Shown one piece after another: positions 34,648 to 44,960 of a stretch of 64,000 nt of DNA (its first letter is position 1; each line of letters begins with the position of its first letter). The notes beneath the pieces are model-generated. The model did not search any database. It was given only the letters and a program-made list of their open reading frames with translations, and was not told where the DNA came from. This DNA comes from Coptis chinensis (lineage: Eukaryota > Streptophyta > Magnoliopsida > Ranunculales > Ranunculaceae). Location: positions 14,340,001 through 14,404,000 of the forward strand of contig CM027380.1 in assembly GCA_015680905.1 (NCBI GenBank), written 5' to 3'. The position numbers and the translations under genes were made by a program.

Positions 34648-35440
34648 GTATAATCTTTCATTTTTACCGTTTTTTAAACTTATTTGCTCAGTTTTATTTA
34701 CTTTGAAGCGAGAAAATAAATGTCACTTTTTTTGTTCAAATTCTACAAGAGTTTTTTTTTTTTTTTTCTATTTCACACTGAATGCGCAGAATTGCACATA
34801 AAAATGTTTGCTTTTGTGTTGGTTATTATTAATTAACAAAACTTCCTTTACCCTCGGTTCTTCCGGATATTTCAATACCCTTTGACTCGTTCCCTGGAAG
34901 CAATGATCATGTTTTATTCTTCTGCACATTTTATTCTTTACTGTTTTTTCGCACTAAATAACACTAGAGCAAACACATTTATTGAAATGAAAAAGTAAAT
35001 ATTTTTAGTTTTGGTTACTTTTTATTTATTTATTTCTTTAACAAGCTTTCTTTACTTGTTCCTTGGAAGCAATAAGCATGTTTTGTTCTTCTACATTTTC
35101 TTCGTGCTGTTTTTTTTGCATTGAAAAACACTTGAGCGGATTCATTTTTTAAATAATAAATAAATCTTTTTCATTTTGATTAGCTTTTATTTATTTTAAC
35201 AAGCTTCCTGTACTGGGATAATTTAATTCCCTTTTGACACATTCCTGTAAGCATTTATCTTGTTTCCTTCTTCTATATATTTCCTTCTCTGCTATTTTTG
35301 TGTGTACTATTTGTCAGTGATGATCCATAACTCCGTTTTTACTCTTTCTACTTTTAGATTACCTCAATTTTTAGTTCTTGTTTCTGTTCTAGTTATCTAC
35401 TATTCTTGAACCATGAAAAAATATTTCTTTTATTGTCCAG

Positions 35441-35509
35441 GGAGCAGGGGCTTTTGAAGTTGCTGCTAGACATCATCTGATGAGTGAAGTGAAGAAAACT
35501 GTTAAAGGG
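35441..35509 (+). pseudogene. CCT6: Captured exon of CCT6 (TCP-1 zeta chaperonin subunit)
   Basis: After a good acceptor (ttgtccag) the frame reads GAGAFEVAARHHLMSEVKKT and VKG before a gtaata donor. This matches the 'GAGAFEVAARQHL..EVKKTVKG' segment in the equatorial domain of the zeta subunit of the eukaryotic chaperonin CCT, which folds actin and tubulin. It has 23 codons and no stop, and the rest of the gene is absent. Confidence 0.8.
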
Positions 35510-35528
35510 GTAATATTAGCATTCTATT

Positions 35529-35569
35529 GGTAATCTTCGTCGGAGGCGTTTCGTGGGACACCACTGAAG
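35529..35569 (+). pseudogene. Captured start of an RRM RNA-binding domain
   Basis: The frame VIFVGGVSWDTTE ends at GAAG|gtac. It corresponds to the first strand (RNP2) and following loop of plant hnRNP-type RNA-binding proteins ('KVFVGGVSWDTTE..L..YF'), an exon boundary commonly seen after TTE. Only 13 codons are present, starting 20 bp after the CCT6 exon. That gap is too short for an intron, so the two pieces come from a junction between captured segments. Confidence 0.6.
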
Positions 35570-36464
35570 GTACTATAATATTATGTTATGTTTAATGTTA
35601 ACTTGGGACATTGTGTAATCCAATTTGTTGTGAAATATTGTTGAATGATACATAAAGGAAAAGTCATATAAGTTGTCATTATTATTGGAACCTCTTATAC
35701 TTATCGTGGTAAGTGTCATTGTTATCTTTTTGCCCCACATGCATTAGTTGTAGGCTTTGACTACACCAGAGTCACTACACCAGAATTTAAGAATTAGGAC
35801 ACACTCTTGCAGTTTCATTGTGGATCTTTGGGTGAGTTTTCAGCTCCCTACTTTACGATTCTATTGCTCGTCGCGACAACATCTTTATAAACATGCATGG
35901 TTGACAATCGGATTAGTGTGTATTTGACTTTTTAAGCAATACAAGCGAGAAGCAAAAATAAGGAAGGAAGTGTCAGGCTGCTGACATGTATATTTGGACC
36001 CTGTTATGTGCATGAACTTAGTGTAGACTCCCTAGAAAATCGAGTGTCTTTATTTGTTATTTAATTTTTGTGCTCCTGAAACTTAATGGTAATAAGCTTT
36101 GGCTTGGAAGTAGCCTGAGTTCGAACACATCATGGTTATTTAAATATCCTTGGAAGCGTTGGCTTGGAATTTAAAAGATGAAGCTGACTTTCGGTTCACG
36201 GAAGGATCTCATTTTTGTATGAACCATAGAACTGGTAGTTATTATTCATGTGACTAAAATGATGCTATGATCTTATTCATAGCTTGCTAAAGATCCTGCT
36301 AATCCTCCCTTCCGAACTGATATAAGAATAAGCCAGTCAGACACACAACTTTTGAAAAATATTATATTCTGAGGTATTATATCTTTTTTCACTTTCGTGT
36401 TTTTATTTTCCCTCCCCTACTCAAAACTGTGTTGGATTTTTTAATGGGAATCTCTTGTAAACAG

Positions 36465-36621
36465 GACACTAAGTTGCAAAAGCTATCGATGATAAATCCA
36501 GGAGGAAGATTGTGTTGTCAGAGATGTGGAGGAAGAGTATTAGGAGGCTGACTACCTTGCCTCGCTCGGGATATTCGCGAAACGTACTGAAGTTGCTATG
36601 TTTGCAACCAATCACATATGG
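36465..36621 (+). other. Exon-like segment, unidentified, in CACTA 1
   Basis: It is bounded by an acceptor (tgtaaacag) and a textbook donor (ATATGG|gtaagt). One frame is open throughout and contains DDKSRRKIVLSEMWRKSIRR. Another contains LASLGIFAKRTEVAMFATNH after one stop. I do not recognise either. The splice sites and position among captured exons suggest another host fragment. Confidence 0.4.
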
Positions 36622-36745
36622 GTAAGTATAAATTTTTATTTATGATTCTAAGCACAAATTCTGGGATTTGTGTCTCACATTATCTCAAATGGACTGATCA
36701 GTCATGGGATTTGAAACTTTCTATTCGATTAAAAAAACTCTTCAG

Positions 36746-36954
36746 CCATTAGATATCTATGATTCACTTTCAATGGAGTGATGTTCTATCATTTAAATGC
36801 ATTTGTGGGGACGAGATGAGTGTAGACCAATGGGGTCGGTTCTTGTTAGAGAAGGTTGAGAGACCAAGAGATGAAGCTAGAAAAACTACTAAAGAGTATG
36901 GAGTTATTGGAGTCTGGAGATACTGTAAGAGACTCTATGAACAGTTAATTGGAG
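36746..36954 (+). other. Exon-like segment, unidentified, in CACTA 1
   Basis: It is bounded by ctcttcag and GGAG|gtatga. The open frame contains DQWGRFLLEKVERPRDEARK and YGVIGVWRYCKRLYEQLIGG, a charged, helix-forming sequence that looks protein-derived. I cannot name its family. It is likely a captured host exon. Confidence 0.45.
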
Positions 36955-38347
36955 GTATGAAGTTCATTTTTCTTTTTCTTTTTCTCCGTAAGTTTTTTTT
37001 TTTTTTTTTTATACTCTACTGTTTTTGCTTCTAAAAGTTAGCTAGTATAGGAAATCAAATCATATTTATTAACATTAATTACATAAATCGATTTAATCAT
37101 CCATTGTATGTTTGTCTGCTGTACCTTTGTTTAGTTTAAGTTTCTTAAAATTAATTTTGATTCTTATAATTAGTTTCGTAGTCAAGCATGTCAATGTATA
37201 CAATTGAAGTCGAGGGACGATATATATGGCGGTCCATGTAACATATGTTACGCTTTTTGTGTTGTGTAGTTAAGAATTTAGTTTGTAACACACTTGGGCA
37301 TTATTTGGATTTCAATTGCAGATTTGTATATGTGTTCTAACTATTCGGCAAGAAATAAGAAAATTTATGTTTTCAACGACAACAAGAATTAATATGCCTA
37401 TTGTTTTTGACGGGACTTAAATTTTGTTTATAAACTTTGTGAAGGAATGAGTATATTTATATTTTAAGAAAAATGAATTGGTAATTGTAGGCATGGGAGT
37501 GTTTATATTTTAGGTTATGTAGTTGCTTATAAAATGTGTACCTAAGTTGGGTATTCTTTGGGATTAATCCACGACTAATGTTTATGAAACCAATGTTTTG
37601 TTTCATGTAAAGGAAAAACCATGGAGAACAAAGTATGAGCTGCTGTCAGTTATAATCCAAATGCTTTTAGGTTAGTGGTTGTTTTTTAGGTTAAGTATTT
37701 AGGAGTGAAATATAGTCTATTAGAGGAAAATTAGGCAATACTTTGCAACTTCAAAGGGGCAGCTTAGTTTTGATGTTCTTTGCCTTCGTCATTGGCTTAT
37801 TTGAGTGGGCTTTATAGACAAGGCACGAGTAGATCCTTGTTTGAATAGAATAAATAGAAGATTCCCAACATTATGTCAAATCATTGTTCTCTCTGCAAAG
37901 TCTTGCATTGTATTAAGCATGCCTAAAATGAAAAGAAAATTACCCAACCAATTATCTTATAGCAAATGTTGATATAGATTCGAAATTAATTTGGAACATT
38001 CATATAGAATACATAATTGTTTTCGGTGGTTGCTAACTTGTCCGGTTACAAATTTACAATGTTCAAGTGCCTTAATATGCTCATCGCGGCTACTATTCTC
38101 GTATTTAAGTGTTGGCTCATTTCCTATACACATCTTGCATTGTTCATTTCCTTCCAAGTTTTTTTTTTTCAGATCTTTCAACTACTAAATGATGTTGTGT
38201 TCATAAGCTTTCTTTGTTAGGGGCAGCTTGCATATGTTTGCTTTATCATAATAAGCTAAAAGTATGGTACCTTCCAAATTTGCTCTATTGGGCATACTTA
38301 GGTTTTCTTTTTTTATTCTTGTGAGCTGATTGATTTATTTTTTGCAG

Positions 38348-38573
38348 AAATCTTTGAAGAAAGAACATTTCTTATGGCAATTGTTGAATAATTGAAAAGG
38401 ATATAGACAAGGTGAATGAGGACCTTGAAGCTGAAACGAGGAGTCGGGAAGATGTTTTGAAGGAGCAAAAAGACTATGAACTTGAAGAAAGTTCTAAAAG
38501 AAGGGAACAAGCTGGATACCTAAAAGAGATCACGCTAGCGCATAAAGAACGGAGTAGAAGCAAGCAACTTAAT
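38348..38573 (+). pseudogene. SMC1: Captured exon of SMC1 (cohesin coiled coil)
   Basis: After tttttgcag the frame reads KSLKKEHFLWQLLN. Then, shifted by one extra base near 38388, comes EKDIDKVNEDLEAETRSRED, followed by KDYELEESSKRREQAGYLKE and ending at a gtatga donor. This matches the plant SMC1 N-terminal coiled coil ('LKKEHFLWQLFNIEKDIEKANEDLEAE'). SMC1 is the ATPase arm of cohesin in sister-chromatid cohesion. The frameshift and the absence of other exons make it a fragment. Confidence 0.75.
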
Positions 38574-38749
38574 GTATGATCAAATCTGCCGTTGTTTGCA
38601 TGTTTATGACATTCTTTGCATGTTTTCCATGATTATTAATGTACCCGCCAGATTATTTGGTCGCGATTTCCACAGATTGCATTGTTATGTTGCTTTGTGT
38701 GGTCTCGATAGTTCAGAGACAATGGTTGTTAGTAGAGGAGAAACAAAAT

Positions 38750-39139
38750 ATGAGAAATTATTTTTTTTATCAAAGAAGAACCCCATCAAGAACGGTTTAT
38801 AACCGTTATAAACGATTTTTAAATTAATTTTTAAAAAAATTAACTAACAACTTTGTAACGCTTTTAAGAACCGTTGGTAATTTTTAACAAATTACTAACG
38901 CTTTTAAAACCGTTGCAAAGATTTTAAATTTGTCTACGGGATAGTTATAAAAAGCGTTACAAAAATTATTATTGCAACGGTTAATAACCGTTGAAATTTT
39001 CTGTTTTGCAACGCTTTATTAACCGTTGCAAAAAATTTCCAACACTTTACCCACGCCATATTTGCAACACTTAAAAAGCGTTGCGAAAATTATTAGCAAC
39101 GGTTTTTTGCCGTTGCAAATAGCCTGTTATGGTGTAGTG
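38750..39139. repeat. CACTA 1 right subterminal palindrome array
   Basis: At least eight AACGGTT or AACGCTT motifs are arranged as dyads, for example GCAACGGTTTTTTGCCGTTG just inside the terminus (about 39102-39117). The array is collinear with 28230-28620 but with many motif versions exchanged. Confidence 0.7.
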
Positions 39140-39325
39140 TCTTCTTTGAATTATGCAATTTCTTACACCTATTTCTTCTTGACATTTATCATGCAGTCGG
39201 ATGTTGCTGGAGAAGTCCTAAAGCTGATGTCCAAGAGACAAACATGTGCCAAAATCATAGCTAAAATGTAAACATGCAGAACGTGATCGAGGGTGTTGAA
39301 TAAGAACCACAGACGGCGCCAATTA

Positions 39326-39808
39326 TGTTTCGACCAAATATAATCAAAATTCTAAGTAGTGACGAAAGAGATGAAGAACGTAGAAAAGTAGTTAGAAAAG
39401 TGATGGTGATCGGGAGAATGATGAGATTGTACCTTGCGTTTGCCTACGTACCCAAATTATCGATGGGATCAAGTCTCAAGAACATAGTTCTGTATGAAAA
39501 ATAGTTTGGTATTTATATAGGTAGAGTAGAGACTCCTTGTAGCTCAAGTATTCTTGTAGCTTAAGTAATTGTAATTGAATATAACTCTCAACTGATAATT
39601 ATCTCTTGATAAAAAAACGAATCTTGACATAAATCAATGTACGTTAGTGGCAAGCCATGTGGTTAAGGTTCAGCCTTAGACATATGATTTAATGGGCTTG
39701 TACATTGATCTATGGTATTGCAGATTGGGCTTTAGCCCTGTCGATTAAACGAATAAAAATGGAGACCCCTACTAATGGACGTTTGCCACGTAGGTGGGGG
39801 TTGAAACA
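39326..39808 (+). repeat. Right LTR of the ATTGG element
   Basis: This 483-bp copy matches 32429-32903. Its 3' end has a few extra bases (ggttg) before the final AAACA. It is followed directly by the duplicated ATTGG. Confidence 0.85.
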
Positions 39809-40755
39809 ATTGGCTAAAGATTAGGTGTGTATCTCAATCAGTAAAAAAAAATAAGAAAGTCCAACTGAATATGCTAATTAAGAAGAAAACGTGTGGAATA
39901 TATAATTTGGACAGAGAAAAATTAAAGTTAGAAAACCACATCCCATAATTCTATGAACACAATAAATAGTAGACATGCAAAAAAACCAATTTTGGAGTTT
40001 TATAGAAACTACTTAAAAATTTATTTGCACATATACACAATAGGGATAAAAATAATTGCTCATGATCAATGAAATAGATGGTGGTAGAATAAATGCTACC
40101 ATTAGGCATGAACTCATATACAAGGAGGAATTTCCCTCGTTCGTAGCACCAACCAATTAACTGTACTAAATTTCATCTCAGTTGACTAATGATTTTCACT
40201 TTTGAAACAAACTCCTTCTTCCCCTGTCTAGATCCTCTTGATATTTTCTTGACAGGCACAACTTCGTTTGAATCACTCAATATACCTCTATAAACACCGC
40301 CAAACCCTCCTTCTCCAAGCTTATAACCTTCCTCTGTGAAGTTACTTGTTGCATGGGCTAGTTCACCATAGTTGAACCTTTTAGGCCCCGTTCCCTTTTC
40401 GTAGTCCTCGTCGGTGGATATGTCGAGGACATCTTCTTCATCTTTCTTTTGAATACTCCTCTCCCTCCAAACAAAAAATACCAAACCCAACCCAGCAGCC
40501 AAAACGGAACCACCAACAACTAAATCGATCACCAGTTTGATAGTACATTTGTCCTCCCTTCCACCAGTCTGTTGCCCGCCACCATTCCCTGTTCCTCGAT
40601 TAGTCACTGCTGGACTAGAAGGGAGTTCTGGGGAATTGAAATCCCATGAAAGAATATTGTGAAATTCGTATGATTCCCCGGTGGCTGCCGAAAAACCAAC
40701 ATTAATCCATTCAAGTAAAATATTCTTCAAATCCACAGCATAGGAAAGGATATAA

Positions 40756-43700
40756 TATTAGAATATGTCAGTATTAGAATATGTCCTATATAAGTCCCAC
40801 GTTTCTATAAGTGTGGACATCCATATCTAGTAGTTTCTATTATCATGTTTTAGGTTAGTATAAATATGTAACTCTAGGTAGATAACAAAAAACCAAAAAC
40901 TCTTTAACCCTAATCAATCTCTCTCTCTCAATCAATCTATATTATTTTCAATTGTTCTTCTTCTTGGTTTCTCTCAATATATCAATGTCACAACTCTTCT
41001 AACATCACTACTAACATGAAATTTAACATGGTATCAGAGCGTCAGATTCAAATCAAATCAAAGTTTAGTGGTATGTTAGGAGAGGAATATCTCAAAATCA
41101 ATATCTATAAAAAAATCAATTTTTTTTTCAATTTTCAATATTCAATTCAAGTCAAGTTTCAATCTTTCTCTGGATAGATTTACTGTTCACCAGTACTATT
41201 CACCAGAACTGTTCATGGGGTGTTGTTCATCGTCACTGTTTACAGATACTGTTCACCAGTACTGTTCATCGTCATGTTCAAGGTACTTTTCAAGGTTCCA
41301 TAATCTCTCGTCTCATTATTCTCCATGGTTCAAAGTCAGTATTCAAGTTCAGCAATCTCTCTGAATCCGTAATCTCTCTGTTTCAAAAACAGTATATAGG
41401 ACGCGCATGCGCTCAAGATTGCCTTCGTCAAAGCGCATCCGCCCCCTTCTCTCTGTATCACGCACTCGCTAGAGGCGCACCCGCACTCAAGATTGCCTTC
41501 ATCAAGGCACGTTCGCGCCCTCCTCTTTGTATCTCGCACTAGCTGTTCAATTTTGTTGCATGGGGCGCACGCACTCAATTTAGTCTTGCTCAAGGCGCGC
41601 CCGCGCCCTTGCCTAAATATATCATGTCCAATTTTTCGTATTCTTCATAAGTTTCTCTTCGTCTCAACTAATATGATTTGGTAGAATTCCTGATTATTGG
41701 TTGGTTGATAAGTTCTTTCCTTTATAAAGGTTTGACTCCCTTTCATGTCATGCTTCAGAGTTCTATGGTGTTTCACCGGATTTCTATTTTAGCCTTCTTA
41801 TTGCACCAATAATGACTCTCCTCCAGGTTCTGATGATCCTTTCTTTGTCTACCACTCAGATAGCCCCACAGCTATTCTCGTATCTCCTCTGTTATCTGGT
41901 GACAATTATCCGACTTGGTTACGGTCTATCTCTAGAGCCCTTCGAGCAAAGAATAAGTTTGGTTTTGTCGATGGCTCTATCACACCTCCTAGCACTCCCA
42001 AAGAAAAATCCAAGTGGTCGCGATGTGATGGCCTCGTTGCTTCATGGATTGTCCATTCTGTTACTCCAGATATCCGTGGAAGCGTCCTCTATGCCGACTC
42101 TGCATCCAAAATCTGGAAAGATCTAGGTGATCGTTTTTCACAAACTAATGCACCCAAGGTTTTTCAACTAAAGGATTCCGTCACTCTTCTCAAGCAAGAC
42201 AATCGTCCGGTATCTGTTTATTTCACTTTGCTTAAATCTTTTTGGGATGAATTAAGTTCTTTGTCTACTATGCCTGCTTGTACTTGTAGTCATGCATCTA
42301 TTTTTGCCAAAGAGGTTGAAGACGGTCGTTCTATGAAATTCATGTAAGGCCTAGATGCTCATTTTTAATCCATCCGCAGTCAAATTCTCTTAATGGATCA
42401 TTTTCATCGTATGTCCAAGATTTATTCTTTAATCCGACAGGAAGAGAAGCAACAAGAGATTCATGCACTCTTTTTTCCTTCTGCTCCAGATGTTATTGCC
42501 CTGAGTACTCACTTTCAAAAGACTAATTGGGATTCTTCTTCGAAATCAGGCCCATCTAAACCTCCGCAACATAACACTGGTTCGCCTCAACCTAGAGCAC
42601 GCGCACCCTCCGATACAGAGCAACCAGAGAGTGCACGTGCTCGTCCATTATGCAACCACTGTAACTGAGTTGGACATCATATTGGTACATGTTACAAACT
42701 ACACTGTTATCCACCCAAGCCTGCTTAAGCCAATTCGGTTGCTACAGGCTCCAATTCTCCTGTTTTCTCCACAGAACAATACAACCAACTTCTCAGTTTG
42801 CTTGATTCAGGTAGTACCACTTCACAAGCAAATCTGACAGGTATATCTCTCTCGTGTTTTTTTAAATCCATATGGATCATTGACTCTGGTGCTACCAATC
42901 ATGTCTGTTCATCATTACATCTGTTTTTTCATTATCATACTTGTTTAACACATTCAACTCTTAAACTCCCGGATGGAACAGACCATTTAATTACTCATGT
43001 TGGTAGTGTTATTCTCTCTCCTCTTTTGCATCTTGACAACATTTTGTTTGTTCCCACTTTTCATTTTAACTTGCTTTCCATTAGTGAACTAGTCAAATCT
43101 CACCCTATCTCTGTCACATTCACTAATAATTCTTGCCTTTTTCAGGACCAGTTATCAAAGAAGAGGATTGGATTGGGACGGCTTAATGGGGGACTCTACC
43201 ATCTCCAACTAGCTTCCGTTTGCTCATCCCACAACTCCACCAATAATTTATGGCATTATCGCTTAGGACATCTCTCTTCCATGCCTTTGCAGATTTTAGC
43301 TAAGCAGTTTTCTTTCATTTCTAGTTCCAATAATGTTACTTATGTATGTATGTCCCAAGCTGTTTAACATGTTTATCTTTTTCTCATAGTTCAATAAAAA
43401 CTATTCAACCTTTTCAAATGATTCATTGTGACATTTGGGGTCTTTTTCATTTACCATCATATTACAATGCTCGTTTTTTCTTAACTATTGTCGATGATTT
43501 TAGTCGTGCTACATGGATTTATCTTATGACTGTCAAATCTAAAGTTGTCATGCATTTACAATCTTTTTTTGCCATGGTTCATACTCAATTTCATTTTATA
43601 ATACATTCGCTCATATCTAGTCATAGCAACATTGATGACCATTTTCATGAAATCCAAGTCCTTCGATCCGACAATGGATCCAAATTTATATTTTAATAAC

Positions 43701-44760
43701 ATGTAGCAATTTTTTTTCAAACATGGGGTTATCCACCTACGTAGTTGCGTTGCTACTCCCCAACAAAACGCCGTTGTTGAAAGAAAACATCGTCACTTAC
43801 TAAACGTTGCATGAGCATTACTTTTTCAAGTTCATCTCTCGTTATCTTTCTGTGGTGAATGCATTCTCACCGCAGACTATCTCATTAACAAAATTTCTAG
43901 CACCTTGTTAAATGACAAATCACCTCATGAGCTTTTGTTTACAACACCTCCCACTCTTGCCCATTTTCGTGTTTTTGGTTGTTTATGTTTTGCTCACAAC
44001 ACTTCCATTAAAAATAAGTTTGATCCCCGTGGGAAACCTAACACCTTAATTGGTTATCCTTATGCTCAAAAAGGCTATCGCATTTATGATTTATCTTCCA
44101 AGAAAATTTATACTTCCCGTGACGTGATTTTCCATGAGATTGATGGTTCAGATTTTCAGGTTTTAATTCCTTTTATGCCGCAGTGATGTCAGGTACTCAG
44201 TATTAATCTCTCAGGTTGTAGTCACATCATCACTGCACTATTCAGATTCATCTCTTAGGTTGCAGTCATCACACATGTGTTCTGTTTCCAGTTTGTGCCT
44301 GTGGTACAACTTCAGTTTTCAGGTTAGGCCATTGTTTTCACCGACAATTTCAATTTCCATAACGTCTCATCTCAACAGTTGTTTGAGTTCTTCAACTAAA
44401 GGCAGTTCTATGTGAAAGGAGGAGTTGTATTCTTATCTTTTCTTTCTGTTATTCAAGCTGTAATTTGCAAGTTTGCGGCATTACAGCTTGAGGGGGAGTA
44501 TTAGAATATGTCCTATATGTAAAGTCCCACATTTCCATAAGTATAGACATTCATATCTAGTAGTTTCTATTATTATGTTTTAGGTTAGTATAAATATGTA
44601 ACTCTGGGTAGAGAACAAAAAACCAAGAACTCTCTGACCCTAATCAATCTCTCTCTCTCTCAATCAATCTATATTATTATTCATTGTTCTTCTTCTTGGT
44701 TTCTCTTAATATATTAATGTCACAACTCTCCTAGCATCACCACTAACATGCAATTTAATA
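40756..44760 (+). mobile_element. Copia-type LTR retrotransposon, RT-deleted
   Basis: The 5' LTR is 40756-41028 and the 3' LTR 44499-44760. A Met-tRNA primer-binding site TGGTATCAGAGC follows the 5' LTR at once (41029-41040), and a polypurine tract (gagggggag) precedes the 3' LTR. The target duplication TATAA is at 40751-40755 and 44761-44765, inside lectin kinase pseudogene 1. The original TG..CA ends have become TA..TA at the outer edges, and the 5' LTR has a 16-bp duplication at its start. The interior retains gag and integrase relics, but reverse transcriptase and RNase H are absent, so it moved with help or was deleted later. Confidence 0.92.
41875..44186 (+). pseudogene. Copia gag-integrase relic
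   Basis: Broken plus-strand frames occur in order. A gag-like region lies at about 41875-42400 (LSGDNYPTWLRSISRALRAK). A Gln/Ser/Pro-rich linker with a remnant CCHC-type knuckle follows (about 42640-42720). A gag-pre-integrase segment with IIDSGATNHVC (the protease-proximal motif) lies at 42840-43340, then an integrase core with HCDIWG, TIVDDFSRATWIY and RSDNGS (43410-43690), and integrase C-terminal parts (43905-44186). Several stops and frame changes separate them. Reverse transcriptase motifs (YVDD) are missing. Confidence 0.8.
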
Positions 44761-44960
44761 TATAATGTTCACCAAAAACAGGATTTTGAGCAAAAGTCAA
44801 GTAAACACTCAAATTAGTTGTACTTGAGTTATAACTGACCAAAACATAAGCTCTGGAACCATTTTTCAGACCAGTATTATCTGTAGCATTCCATGTTGCT
44901 ACTGACGCGATAGAATTAATGTCAATGCCGACGTGATCAGTCCAGGGATCCCAGGTGTTC

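Larger units (their letters stand above)
34079..39139. mobile_element. Pack-CACTA element 1 with captured host gene fragments
   Basis: The perfect CACTA termini are CACTACACCATAATAAGA at 34079 and, as reverse complement of the right end, CACTACACCATAACAGGC. The 3-bp target duplication TCT is at 34076-34078 and 39140-39142. The length is 5,061 bp. Subterminal AACGGTT/AACGCTT palindromes occur at both ends. The interior carries fragments of alpha-tubulin, CCT6, an RRM protein and SMC1, plus two exon-like segments I cannot name (36465-36621, 36746-36954). No transposase (TnpD-like) is recognised, so it is non-autonomous. Intact ends and TSD imply a more recent insertion than CACTA 2. It sits inside the LTR element at 32429-39808. 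Confidence 0.9.
32429..39808. mobile_element. Non-autonomous LTR retrotransposon (about 2.3 kb) containing CACTA 1
   Basis: The LTRs at 32429-32903 (TGTTTCGACC..GGTGGAACA) and 39326-39808 (TGTTTCGACC..TTGAAACA) are flanked by the perfect duplication ATTGG (32424-32428 and 39809-39813). I count roughly two dozen differences between the LTRs by eye. Without the nested CACTA the element is about 2.3 kb with about 1.36 kb internal sequence, too small for gag-pol. No retroviral domain is visible. An obvious Met-tRNA primer-binding site next to the left LTR was not seen, and the sequence beside the right LTR is ccacagacggcgccaatta rather than a polypurine tract. A 17-bp tandem repeat lies at 33358-33493. 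Confidence 0.8.

Noticed and set aside
35760..35800. Internal CACTACACCAGAATTT resembling a CACTA terminus inside CACTA 1
   Set aside because: No matching inverted end or target duplication was found nearby, so a nested element cannot be supported.
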